A stretch of DNA of 7,510 nucleotides. Origin: a bacterium. GTDB lineage: Bacteria; CSSED10-310; JAJRTK01. Positions 1-6,284 of the stretch are shown piece after piece. The stretch spans positions 1 to 7,510 of the forward strand of contig JAJRTK010000419.1 of the NCBI GenBank assembly GCA_024278345.1. The letters run 5' to 3'. The notes under the pieces are model-generated. The model had not been told where the DNA came from and ran no database searches. It saw nothing but the letters and a program-made list of their open reading frames with translations. A program made the translations under genes and the position numbers. How positions within the stretch are numbered: the stretch's first letter is position 1; each line of letters starts with the position of its first letter.

Positions 1-128
1 CTGGTAGCTCTCCTTCAGTTACTCCCCACCCCGCCTCACGGCGACGCAGTTTCTGTCGGATACAGACCGGAGTGTGCATGTCTGGGAAGGACTTTCACCT
101 TCCTGTCCGAATGTGCTTTCAGGCGTAC
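1..128 (-). mobile_element. 5' end (domain I) of a group II intron, partial
   Basis: Read on the minus strand from 128 downward, the sequence starts GTACGCCTGAAAGCAC, then has GGAAGGTGAAAGTCCTTCC (about 99-81), and later GGGGAGTAACTGAAGGAG before leaving the window. Bacterial group II introns begin GUGYG, carry an early domain I hairpin of the form GGUGMAAGUCC, and have GC-rich domain I helices such as the one here (CGCCGTGAGGCG, 48-37). The match is from memory of the family, not an alignment. The third base is A instead of the consensus G, so either the true boundary differs or the 5' end is mutated. No protein is encoded in this part; a maturase, if present, would lie beyond position 1. 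A degenerate fragment is also possible. Confidence 0.5.
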
Positions 129-130
129 GT

Positions 131-239
131 CCAGGGAGCGATCGCTCCCTGGTGGGTGCAGGGCAAAGCCCTGCCAGGGGACCGGGGACAGAGTCCCCGG
201 ACGACCAAGGGGTAACGCGAAGCGTGACCCGCTTTGCGT
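131..239. repeat. cluster of four GC-rich hairpins
   Basis: Four inverted repeats follow each other. At 131-152 there is a perfect 22-bp palindrome with half-site CCAGGGAGCGA. At 158-174 GCAGGGC pairs with GCCCTGC around AAA. At 182-200 CCGGGGAC pairs with GTCCCCGG around AGA. At 215-239 ACGCGAAGCG pairs with CGCTTTGCGT with one mismatch around TGACC. The array lies 27 bp past the stop of the secreted-protein gene and abuts the putative group II intron 5' end. There is no T-run, so a classical intrinsic terminator is not evident. It may act as a transcript-end stabiliser, or it may be a dispersed palindromic repeat mosaic. Confidence 0.75.
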
Positions 240-265
240 GGATGGCCTTGATGAGATATCCGGGA

Positions 266-2011
266 TTAAGGGGTCCGGGCGCAACGGAAGCCGATGGTGG
301 AGTACGTCAGCGCCGGAGAGTACCAGTTCCGAGTCGCACCGCGGAGTTTGTCATTGTAGCTGTACCACGACCCGCCGCGCGACACTCGAACCGTTCCGGA
401 AATAGGCCCGGGTGGGTTGTTTGGCGGACTGCTGGAATAGTAGTTTGAGTCATACCAGTCCTGGCACCATTCCCATACGTTGCCAGCCATGTCGTGGGCT
501 CCGTACGGCCCTCGGTCGTCTGATGTTTGAAAGCCCCCCTGCAGCGAGCCGTCGTAAAAACCTACCGGGGTCGTCCACGGATAGCTTCCCGTTTCATACG
601 GGTCACCGCTGGCCGTGTAGTTAGCATAGCTGCCATCGATGCCGTTTCCCCACGGGAAGATTCGTTCGTCGGCTGCTCGGTCTGCCTTTTCCCACTCTGC
701 TTCCGTTGGTAGACGCTTTCCTTGCGCCTGGCAGTAAGTGTACGCTCCATACCAGCTCACCAGAGCCAAAGCGTGCCCTTCATAGCCCGACTCTACGCTG
801 TAGGGACCGTTGGGATCATACAGAATCCGGCTAGAGGAATCCTCGGTCTTGACGTTGGCGCAACGAAAGATATCGGGCGTGTTGGGATCGTCATCCATAC
901 ACCCATTTGTATGGTTCGTCCCTGACGCGTTCAGCCACGTCGCATACTCAGCGTTCGTCACCTCGTGCGTGTCGATGTAGTAAGCGCTGAGGGTCACCGA
1001 ATGCACCGGGGCTTCGTCTGCCCCACAGGAGTAAGGACCCTGTGAGCCATTGCAGCCCATATTGAACGCTCCCGCTGGCACCAGGAGGTCATTGCTTGGT
1101 GTCGGCGTCATTGTAGCGGTTTGAGCAGCAGTCGCCGTTGCTGTCGGAGTGGCGGTTGCTGTTGCCGTGGGCGTCTCCGTCGGCGTTGGCGTCTCTGTGG
1201 GAGTGTTGGTCTGGGTCTCCGTGGGAGTGGCGGTTGCCGTGGGCGTCTCTGTGGGAGTGTTGGTCTGGGTCTCCGTGGGAGTGTTGGTCTGGGTCTCCGT
1301 GGGAGTGGCGGTTGCCGTGGGTGTCTTCGTGGGAGTGTTGGTCTGGGTCTCCGTGGGAGTGGCGGTTGCCGTGGGCGTCTCCGTCGGCGTCTCGCTGGGT
1401 GTCTTCGTGGGAGTGTTGGTCTGGGTCTCCGTGGGAGTGGCGGTTGCCGTGGGTGTCTCTGTCGGCGTCTCGCTGGGTGTCTTCGTCTCAGTTGGACTAT
1501 CTGTCGGAACGCTGGTCGCCGTTCGCATTGGAGAAGCTGTTGGGCTCACCGGATACGGATAGAGCGTCACCAACTCCGCGGTCACGCTCCCTGAGCCATC
1601 CATGAGCACTTCCGTTGAGTCAGAGCCGTACCCATCATGCGAGAATTCCAGCCGATAGACTCCCGGCGCAAAATCGCCTCTGAACGAATAGGACCCATCC
1701 GCCGCGGAGATTGTCTCGATTGATGCCCAAACCACACACGCCAGCGCGAACAGCGCCAGTGGCATCAGTTTTCTTGCCCACCGCAACAGCACCACAAACA
1801 GACACAACACCACAACCGGCAGCGCCAACCACGCGTCCGCTGCCACAAGAGTTGTCAACGGCGTTAGAATCACGGATGTCCCCAAGTGGTCCACACTCCC
1901 GTCGAGCTTCACAACCCCGACGATGCCGTCTTGAGCCAATACAAACGACGGAAACAACATCCAAAACAAGCCAGAAACAGTTACCATCATTGTTGCGAAT
2001 TTGGGCTTCAT
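266..2011 (-). CDS. Secreted Thr/Pro-stalk protein with FGE/SUMF1-like (C-type-lectin fold) domain
   Basis: 581 aa from ATG at 2011; the SD GGGAGGT (2024-2018) sits 6 nt upstream and decides against the in-frame GTG at 2050. Residues 1-26 are a signal peptide (cleavage near VLA-Q). Residues 28-155 look like a carboxypeptidase-regulatory-like beta-sandwich ([20 protein letters not shown]), split by two hydrophobic stretches (61-78, 82-97). Residues 156-308 are a Thr/Pro repeat stalk. Residues 309-581 are an FGE-sulfatase/SUMF1-type domain with family landmarks [45 protein letters not shown] and GFRCAR. Human FGE carries its two redox cysteines just after the GGS motif; here that stretch reads [16 protein letters not shown] and has none, so formylglycine formation is unlikely. 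A surface ligand-binding role is inferred. No operon partner is visible. Confidence 0.85.
   Translation of the reverse strand: MKPKFATMMVTVSGLFWMLFPSFVLAQDGIVGVVKLDGSVDHLGTSVILTPLTTLVAADAWLALPVVVLCLFVVLLRWARKLMPLALFALACVVWASIETISAADGSYSFRGDFAPGVYRLEFSHDGYGSDSTEVLMDGSGSVTAELVTLYPYPVSPTASPMRTATSVPTDSPTETKTPSETPTETPTATATPTETQTNTPTKTPSETPTETPTATATPTETQTNTPTKTPTATATPTETQTNTPTETQTNTPTETPTATATPTETQTNTPTETPTPTETPTATATATPTATATAAQTATMTPTPSNDLLVPAGAFNMGCNGSQGPYSCGADEAPVHSVTLSAYYIDTHEVTNAEYATWLNASGTNHTNGCMDDDPNTPDIFRCANVKTEDSSSRILYDPNGPYSVESGYEGHALALVSWYGAYTYCQAQGKRLPTEAEWEKADRAADERIFPWGNGIDGSYANYTASGDPYETGSYPWTTPVGFYDGSLQGGFQTSDDRGPYGAHDMAGNVWEWCQDWYDSNYYSSSPPNNPPGPISGTVRVSRGGSWYSYNDKLRGATRNWYSPALTYSTIGFRCARTP
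1088..1546 (-). repeat. Thr/Pro-rich tandem repeat region of the secreted protein
   Basis: The stretch encodes about 150 residues built from [18 protein letters not shown] and KTPSETPTE modules. QTNTPT occurs five times. At DNA level a 24-bp unit (GTGGGAGTGTTGG plus TCTGGGTCTCC on the plus strand) alternates with a GTGGCGGTTGCCGTGGGCGTCT unit in varying order. The near-identity of copies suggests recent slippage or recombination. It probably forms an extended, possibly glycosylated stalk holding the C-terminal domain away from the cell surface. The long overlapping plus-strand open frames here result only from the repeat. Confidence 0.9.
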
Positions 2012-2017
2012 CCTCTT

Positions 2018-2024
2018 ACCTCCC
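2018..2024 (-). promoter_or_regulatory. Ribosome binding site deciding the secreted-protein start
   Basis: On the minus strand GGGAGGT is followed by AAGAGG and then ATG (2011-2009). The 6-nt spacing fits, and the resulting protein begins MKPKF with a good signal peptide. The 13 residues gained from the upstream GTG would be Gly/Lys-rich and come from the SD region itself. Confidence 0.75.
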
Positions 2025-2105
2025 TTGCCTCCCTTGGTTTCCCCGTTCACTCTTCATAGCAACATCCCCATAAAAATATCGGTTTTTCCATGTTCTTCTT
2101 GAGCT

Positions 2106-2185
2106 GTAGGCGGGTAGGTCAGGGGCCTTGCGGCCCCTTTCCCCCCTAAGAACCGTGCACGCCAGTTTCCTGGACACAGCGGCTC
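2106..2185 (-). mobile_element. Group II intron 3' end remnant (domains V and VI)
   Basis: Read from 2185 downward, GAGCCG ... CCAG-GAAA-CTGG ... CGGTTC (2185-2150) has domain V form: a basal GAGCCG/CGGTTC stem carrying the catalytic AGC bases, a GAAA tetraloop, and unpaired bases between. It is 36 nt, against the usual 34, with an apparent extra base on the 5' strand. A domain VI-like hairpin follows: GGGGCC-GCAA-GGCCCC, then TGACCTACCC with a candidate bulged branch-point A, ending near TAC at 2108-2106. No maturase frame is readable upstream (2186-2626), so this is a remnant with its 5' part lost. It ends about 95 bp before the secreted-protein start codon. Confidence 0.7.
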
Positions 2186-2626
2186 AAGCAAACTGCGTTG
2201 CTCCTCAACTACTCGCTTCCTCGGGCCAAAGCCGAAGCTGTCGCGACCGCTTCCGAGACCTCCTCCGTGTCACGTTGCCCACTCGTTAGTTGTTTTCCAG
2301 AAGCAAGCCATATTCTGTTAGATTTAGCAACCTTCGGAGTTGCGTTCGGTCACGACTCCAAATCTGAGTCCACTCGAGTTCATTTCAGCCTGAGATCTTC
2401 TCGACTCGATCAAACGATGAACAAGGCCTGACTTGCGTATCACAACTGAGTGGTTTTTTTCCGAATTGGTGAATCTTGTCAATTTCGAAAACAGCTTGAA
2501 AAAGATGGATTTTTCATGCGATTGCCATGGTTCCCGGGGAAAGATGTCTGGGAAGTTCTGGACCAAGGCGGAGGGGCACTATCCGGGTTTCCCGCAGTTT
2601 GTTAGGATAAGAATTGGAGGAAGCCC
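2186..2626. other. Gene-free stretch between the intron remnant and the Uma2 gene
   Basis: Short open frames exist on both strands (for example 2198-2431 plus and 2324-2566 minus), but none has a convincing SD, a recognisable motif or typical codon use. The stretch is more AT-rich than its surroundings, with T- and A-runs near 2450-2520. It may hold decayed intron sequence toward 2186 and the promoter of the Uma2 gene toward 2626, but I could not pick a clear -35/-10 pair. Confidence 0.5.
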
Positions 2627-2879
2627 ATGAATCCCATCTCGCCAGCAATTGTCGGTCGAGAGGTGATCTACCCTGAAAGCGACGGGAAGCCCATGGCCGA
2701 CAATACGGAGCAGTTCTTCTGGATTGTGCTGATCAAGGAGGGTCTGGAAGCATTGTTTGCGGACCGGGAAAAGGTCTCCGTGGCGGGGGACCTTCTGTGG
2801 TACCCGGTGGAAGGTCGCCCCGATATCCGCCGAGCGCCGGATGCCATGGTGGCGTTTGGTCGTCCCAAGGGCCCCTGCG

Positions 2880-2893
2880 GCTCCTAGCTCCTA
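2880..2893 (+). repeat. 7-bp tandem duplication causing the frameshift
   Basis: GCTCCTA occurs twice back to back (2880-2886, 2887-2893). One copy fewer restores the Uma2 reading frame exactly, with the expected G-S-Y-L-Q-W reading. The duplication creates the TAG at 2885-2887. It could be a fixed mutation, a reversible slippage event or an assembly error. Confidence 0.9.
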
Positions 2894-3248
2894 TTTGCAG
2901 TGGCGTGAAGAAGGGATCGCGCCGCAAGTGGTGTTCGAAGTGTTGTCGCCGGGGAATACGAAGTACGAGATGGTGGAGAAGCTAGGTTTTTACGAGCGGT
3001 ATGGCGTAGAGGAATACTACTTGTGGGACCCTGATTCAGGTCGGCTCCAGGGCTGGATGCGGGAGGGAGCAGACCTTGCGCCGGTCTTCCAGATGGAGGG
3101 CCACCAGAGCTCGCGGCTGGGGGTGCGGTTTGAAGTGCGTGCCGGGAAGCTGGAGCTGTATGGTCCCGATGGTAGCCGCTTCTTGAGCTACGTGGAGCTA
3201 AAGCGGAAGATGGAGTGGGAACGGCGGCGGGCGGAGCAGGAAAGACAG

Positions 3249-3420
3249 CGGGCTCTCGTGGCGGAGCAAGCGGCGGAACGGGAAAAGTGGCAGGCGGATG
3301 AGGAAAGACGGCGGGCGGATGAGGAAAGACGGCGGGCTCTGGTGGCGGAGCAAGCGGCGGAGCGGGAAAAGTGGCAAGCGGAGCAGGAACGGCAGCGGGC
3401 TCTCGTGGCGGAAAAATCCG
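3249..3420 (+). repeat. Heptad-phased internal repeats in the Uma2 coiled coil
   Basis: A perfect 21-bp tandem duplication (7 codons, ADEERRR-type) occupies 3294-3314 and 3315-3335. A larger near-repeat starting CGGGCTCT begins at 3249, 3333 and 3396, spacings of 84 and 63 bp. All are multiples of 21 bp, so each expansion or loss keeps both the reading frame and the coiled-coil heptad register. Confidence 0.85.
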
Positions 3421-3528
3421 TGGACCGGGAACGGGAGCGCGCCGATCTGCTGGCGGAGCGACTGCGGCAGGTGGGGATCGATCCCCATGACTTGCACTGA
3501 GACTCCCGCCCTTTGTCGTACATAAAAA

Positions 3529-3603
3529 TGGCGGTCCCTACGGGGATCGAACCCGTGTTTCCGGCGTGAAAGGCCAGCGTCCTAACCACTAGACGAAGGG
3601 ACC
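3529..3603 (-). tRNA. tRNA-Glu (anticodon UUC)
   Basis: On the minus strand the acceptor stem GGTCCCT pairs with AGGGACC, followed by discriminator G and an encoded CCA (3531-3529). The D-arm is TCTAGTGGTTAGGA, the anticodon loop CTTTCAC (UUC) sits between CTGGC and GCCGG, and the T-arm is ACGGGTTCGATCCCCGT. The cloverleaf closely matches bacterial tRNA-Glu. A T-run (ATTTTTATG) directly after the CCA could help end transcription. It lies 61 bp downstream of the CUC-reading tRNA-Glu and is probably co-transcribed with it. Confidence 0.97.
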
Positions 3604-3611
3604 GCACAAGG

Positions 3612-3630
3612 TGGAAGCCTGTTGCTTCCA
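3612..3630. repeat. Hairpin in the spacer between the two tRNA-Glu genes
   Basis: TGGAAGC (3612-3618) pairs with GCTTCCA (3624-3630) around a 5-nt loop. On the minus-strand transcript it sits between the 3' CCA of the first tRNA and the 5' end of the second. It has no T-run, so it is more likely an RNA-processing or folding element than a terminator. Confidence 0.55.
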
Positions 3631-3664
3631 TAAGGCTTGAGATTGCCGTTAAATCCGGGACCAC

Positions 3665-3740
3665 TGGCGGTCCCTACGGGACTCGAACCCGTGTTTTCGG
3701 CGTGAGAGGCCGACGTCCTAGGCCACTAGACGAAGGGACC
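3665..3740 (-). tRNA. tRNA-Glu (anticodon CUC)
   Basis: On the minus strand the acceptor GGTCCCT/AGGGACC is identical to that of the neighbouring tRNA, with discriminator G and an encoded CCA (3667-3665). The anticodon loop CTCTCAC (CUC) lies between TCGGC and GCCGA, and the T-arm is ACGGGTTCGAGTCCCGT. It is the promoter-proximal member of the pair. The strong similarity to the UUC tRNA, with changes mainly in the D-loop and anticodon arm, suggests origin by duplication. Confidence 0.97.
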
Positions 3741-3776
3741 AGCAAGAAAACAACCGAATTTCGGCAAGTGGGGAGC

Positions 3777-3806
3777 TTATTAGCCTGTTTCGAGCTTTCC
3801 TGTCAA
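3777..3806 (-). promoter_or_regulatory. Sigma70-type promoter for the tRNA-Glu pair
   Basis: On the minus strand a perfect -35 TTGACA (3806-3801) is followed, after 18 nt, by the -10 candidate TAATAA (3782-3777). Shifting to CTAATA gives a 17-nt spacer. Transcription would start about 30 nt upstream of the tRNA-Glu(CUC) 5' end. The strength and position fit a stable-RNA promoter. Confidence 0.7.
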
Positions 3807-3890
3807 GAGTGGCTGAGCCTATGCAATCCGCCAGTTGCTGGAACTCCTTGCCATCCCTTATTGGTTAAAAGAGGGAATTGATTCGAAGTT

Positions 3891-3896
3891 GGAGGG
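3891..3896 (+). promoter_or_regulatory. Ribosome binding site of the helical-protein gene
   Basis: GGAGGG is followed by 8 nt and then ATG at 3905. This favours ATG 3905 over the in-frame TTG at 3878, which has only GAGGG (3871-3875) two bases away. TTG at 3902, 5 nt from the SD, is the other option. Confidence 0.65.
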
Positions 3897-3904
3897 AACT
3901 CTTG

Positions 3905-4657
3905 ATGTCGGGCGAGCGGGGCATTCGCGAAAGTGAGCTGGCGGAGCTCATTGGGATAGCGATGCAGCTTCAAGAACGGGCCGAGGAGCCCGGGGAGCAG
4001 CGCCTCTCCAAGGGGGACCTCTTTCAGATCGGGGAAAACCTGGGGATCTCGCAGCCGGTTATGGAAAATGCCCTGAGCAGCTACCGCGAGTTGCGGCGGG
4101 ACCTGTTCCGCTCGGCTTTAGGGGAACAGGTGCGGGAGGAGCTACTTCGGAAGCTGGGAGACGTGAAACTACGGGATCTGTACCGTGGCCGCGAGAAAAT
4201 GGTGGCGCGGATCGAGGCTCGGGAGCGGCATCTCCGGCTTTTGCGGAAGGAGATGGGCCTCTTGGAGCTTTGGAATCCCTTTTCCACCAGTCCCGAGCGG
4301 TCAGAGCTCCATCGGCAGAAAGAGGCGCTGAAAAACGAGCGGCGCCGATTGCGAGAGGTCGGGCGGCGTCTGGAAGAACGGGTGGAGGAGGTTCTGGACA
4401 TGGTGGGCCCTCTGAGCGTGGTCTTGCGAACCGCCCGAGTCGAGAAACTTCTCAAGGGATTGGGCGCGGCCCGTTTTTCCCCCGCGGGCCAGACCATCGA
4501 GGAGGCGATTCTGCATCAGCGAGCCATGCGCCGGACGATGCTCGACGCGTTTGGCCCCATTCCCGAGGGGGAGGAGCTCGCGCGGATGGTCTTGACGGCC
4601 TTGCCCAGCGTTTATGCGGAGCAGGAGGATTTCCTTGAAGGTGAGCTCGACGGTTGA
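3905..4657 (+). CDS. Hypothetical charged alpha-helical protein, first gene of a two-gene unit
   Basis: 250 aa from ATG 3905. No signal peptide or membrane segment is visible, so it is probably cytoplasmic. The N-terminal 60 residues (ESELAELIGIAMQLQERAEE ... LSKGDLFQIGENLGIS) look like a helical module seen at the start of many uncharacterised bacterial proteins: helix, then a small helix-turn-helix-like 'GDLFQIGENLGISQ' segment. A long Arg/Glu-rich stretch likely to form coiled coils follows (from REELLRKLGD to about LEERVEEVL). The C-terminal 90 residues (LRTARVEKLLKGLG ... AILHQRAMRRTMLDAFG) are helical without a family I can name. The stop at 4655-4657 lies inside the next gene, implying translational coupling. 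A weak promoter candidate is TTGCTG 3835 with TTATTG 3858. Confidence 0.8.
   Translation: MSGERGIRESELAELIGIAMQLQERAEEPGEQRLSKGDLFQIGENLGISQPVMENALSSYRELRRDLFRSALGEQVREELLRKLGDVKLRDLYRGREKMVARIEARERHLRLLRKEMGLLELWNPFSTSPERSELHRQKEALKNERRRLREVGRRLEERVEEVLDMVGPLSVVLRTARVEKLLKGLGAARFSPAGQTIEEAILHQRAMRRTMLDAFGPIPEGEELARMVLTALPSVYAEQEDFLEGELDG
4623..4628 (+). promoter_or_regulatory. Ribosome binding site deciding a TTG start for the TPR gene
   Basis: AGGAGG lies 6 nt upstream of TTG at 4635, within the end of the preceding gene. The in-frame ATG at 4614 has no SD upstream. A start at 4635 also gives a cleaner signal peptide (MKVSSTVEFLVAF). Confidence 0.65.
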
Positions 4658-6206
4658 ATTCTTGGTGGCGTTTGCGGCGGGCCTGGGTCTGGTCGCATGG
4701 CCTCTTCCCGGTTGGGCCGCTGGCGATGGGCTTCTGGAGGTTCGCGAAGCCTTACGCAACGGCCGGTGCAAGGAAGCGGAACCCTTGGCGCTGAAACTGA
4801 CTGGCGGAGGCCCTGAGACGGGACGGGCTCTCTGTTATTTGGGTTATTGCCGATTGCTTGCGGGCCACCGGGGAGATGCGCTGCGCTTCCTTGACGAAGC
4901 GGTTCGCTTGGAACCCGAGGCTGATACCTGCCACTACCTGCTGGCCCAAGCCCTGGAGGGTGCGGGGGAACTGGAATTGGCCGAAAGCCACGCCCGCCGC
5001 GCCGTGGAATTGCGCCCGGAGGATGATGCGAACCACTACCTGTTGGGGCGGATCCTTGTCCTTCAGGGGCGGTATGGCGACGGGGCGAGGATCCTGAAGA
5101 AGGGCCTGAAACTCCGGCCTGGCGACGGGTACAGCCGGCATTTCTTGGGGCAAGCGCTCTTTGGACGGCGCCAATATGAGAGCGCTTTCGAGGAGTTTCT
5201 GAAGGCAAGAAAAGAGCTGGGAGCCGACTTGGGCAACGAGCTTTGGCTCGGGAAGGTCCTCTTGGTCTTGGGACGGTTTGACGGTGCGGAAGAGGCTTTC
5301 GAGAGAGCCTTGGAAATCCGGCGAGATCCTTCTGGCCTCTATTGGCTGGCCTTGGCGCGGTTTCGACAGCAGCGGTTCGGCGACGCCGAGGGGCCACTGA
5401 GATCCGCAATGGAGATCGATCCCATTGATACGGCCATACGCCGTTTGCTGGGCGTTTGTCTCTGGAAGGACGGGCGGACTGAAGAAGCTTTGCAGGAACT
5501 TGAAAAGGTCGTTCATGGAGATCCTAAAGACGAATTAAGTCATTACATCATGGGCGTCCTCAAGCGCGAGGCAGGCAATTTGGAGGGAGCGTTGGAAAGT
5601 CTGGAGCGTGCGGCTGAGCTTCGACCGGATGATGGTTTGACGCACTTTCAGCTTGGGGCTGCCTTTGTTCTGGCGGGGCGGCCGGACGCAGCCGTGGAGC
5701 ATCTTCGACGAACAAAGGAGCTCGGATATCGCGATGCTTTTACCCTTCACTGGTTGGGGCGGGCCCTTTATAGAGCAAGGGATCTGGAAGGCGCCGCCGA
5801 TGCTTTTGCCGATGCGGCGAGACGGGAAATGGAGCCGGGAACGAACAACCAGTGGCTGGGAATGGTTCTCTACCTCTTGCAGCGCTATGAAGAGGGACTC
5901 AAGGTGCTGGCCGTAGCGTTGAAGCAGAATCCCCGGGAAGGGCTGAGCCACTATTGGGCGGGCCTTTGTCATGTCCGGCTCGGTCAGTACGAGGAAGCGG
6001 TCCGGGAGCTTTTTGCCGCCGTTCGTCACGGAGTGGATGATGGCCCCACTTCTTTGGTGTTGAGCCAGAGCCTGGTGGCGCTGGGCCGAATGCCCGAGGC
6101 CGCTTGGGAGTTGGCTCGTGCCAGGGATGAGGGAATGCAGCCTTCGGAAGAGCTGGAAAAGAGGCTTAAGGGAGCCAAGGCGGTTCAGCCCGCCGAATTG
6201 AAATAA
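4635..6206 (+). CDS. Exported tetratricopeptide (TPR) repeat protein
   Basis: 523 aa from TTG 4635 (ATG 4614 would give 530). It opens with a signal peptide: Lys2, a hydrophobic core FLVAFAAGLGLVAWPL, and a cleavage site near GWAA-G. The remainder is about 13 consecutive 34-residue TPR units with canonical positions, for example LAQALEGAGELELAESHAR, LGRILVLQGRYGDGA, MGVLKREAGNLEGALESLER and LCHVRLGQYEEAVREL, several joined by ELRPDDGLTH-type turns. No enzymatic domain is present. TPR solenoids bind other proteins; the export signal places this one in the periplasm or envelope, where it is probably a scaffold or assembly factor. Its coding region overlaps the upstream helical-protein gene by 23 bp, suggesting a functional link. 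The gene ends cleanly at TAA 6204-6206 with no clear terminator. Confidence 0.9.
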   Translation: MKVSSTVEFLVAFAAGLGLVAWPLPGWAAGDGLLEVREALRNGRCKEAEPLALKLTGGGPETGRALCYLGYCRLLAGHRGDALRFLDEAVRLEPEADTCHYLLAQALEGAGELELAESHARRAVELRPEDDANHYLLGRILVLQGRYGDGARILKKGLKLRPGDGYSRHFLGQALFGRRQYESAFEEFLKARKELGADLGNELWLGKVLLVLGRFDGAEEAFERALEIRRDPSGLYWLALARFRQQRFGDAEGPLRSAMEIDPIDTAIRRLLGVCLWKDGRTEEALQELEKVVHGDPKDELSHYIMGVLKREAGNLEGALESLERAAELRPDDGLTHFQLGAAFVLAGRPDAAVEHLRRTKELGYRDAFTLHWLGRALYRARDLEGAADAFADAARREMEPGTNNQWLGMVLYLLQRYEEGLKVLAVALKQNPREGLSHYWAGLCHVRLGQYEEAVRELFAAVRHGVDDGPTSLVLSQSLVALGRMPEAAWELARARDEGMQPSEELEKRLKGAKAVQPAELK

Positions 6207-6284
6207 TCTTCTTGGCCGGAAAGTTTTGTTGGGGGGTCGAAGGACTCTACCCTTTCCATTGACGGTTGTGCTACATTTACCGCC

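Larger units (their letters stand above)
2627..3500 (+). pseudogene. Uma2-family (DUF820) putative PD-(D/E)XK nuclease with coiled-coil tail, frameshifted
   Basis: ATG at 2627 follows GGAGG (2616-2620) by 6 nt. The first frame stops at TAG 2885-2887 after 86 residues; the rest continues in another frame to 3500. The break is a direct tandem duplication of GCTCCTA (2880-2886 and 2887-2893). Removing one copy gives an uninterrupted 288-residue protein reading ...GPCGSYLQWREEG across the join. The restored protein has Uma2 features: RRAPDAMVAFG (Asp72), VVFEVLSPGN (Glu102), then YERYGVEEYYLWDP, typical of the restriction-endonuclease-like fold. About 95 C-terminal residues are a Glu/Arg/Ala-rich coiled coil ending RLRQVGIDPHDL, a tail common in this family. 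The biological role of Uma2 proteins is poorly known; many are linked to mobile DNA. As read, the gene gives no full-length product. Confidence 0.85.

Noticed and set aside
1088-1546. Repeat array resembling a CRISPR
   Set aside because: Repeats are in frame, encode Thr/Pro modules, lack unique spacers of constant size and have no cas genes nearby.
1121-1605. Three overlapping plus-strand open frames over the Thr/Pro repeat
   Set aside because: They are antisense by-products of a stop-poor repeat; the minus-strand frame has the signal peptide, domains and SD.
2111-2149. GGGGCC-GCAA-GGCCCC hairpin as an intrinsic terminator
   Set aside because: It is not followed by a T-run in either direction and fits better as intron domain VI next to domain V.
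2198-2566. Small open frames of 77 and 80 codons in the gap before the Uma2 gene
   Set aside because: No SD, no recognisable motif, and composition unlike a coding region.
2757-3500. Uma2 second frame as an independent 247-residue gene
   Set aside because: Its first 40 codons are the out-of-frame reading of the Uma2 N-terminus, it has no SD, and the 7-bp duplication explains the break.
3188-3664. Minus-strand frames of 158 and 99 codons opposite the Uma2 coiled coil
   Set aside because: They are Arg/Ser- or Leu/Pro-rich antisense readings of the repeats, and one runs into the tRNA-Glu gene.
4612-5516. Long minus-strand open frames of about 255-265 codons opposite the TPR gene
   Set aside because: They are antisense to a clear TPR coding region and show no motifs; they arise from GC-rich codon bias.
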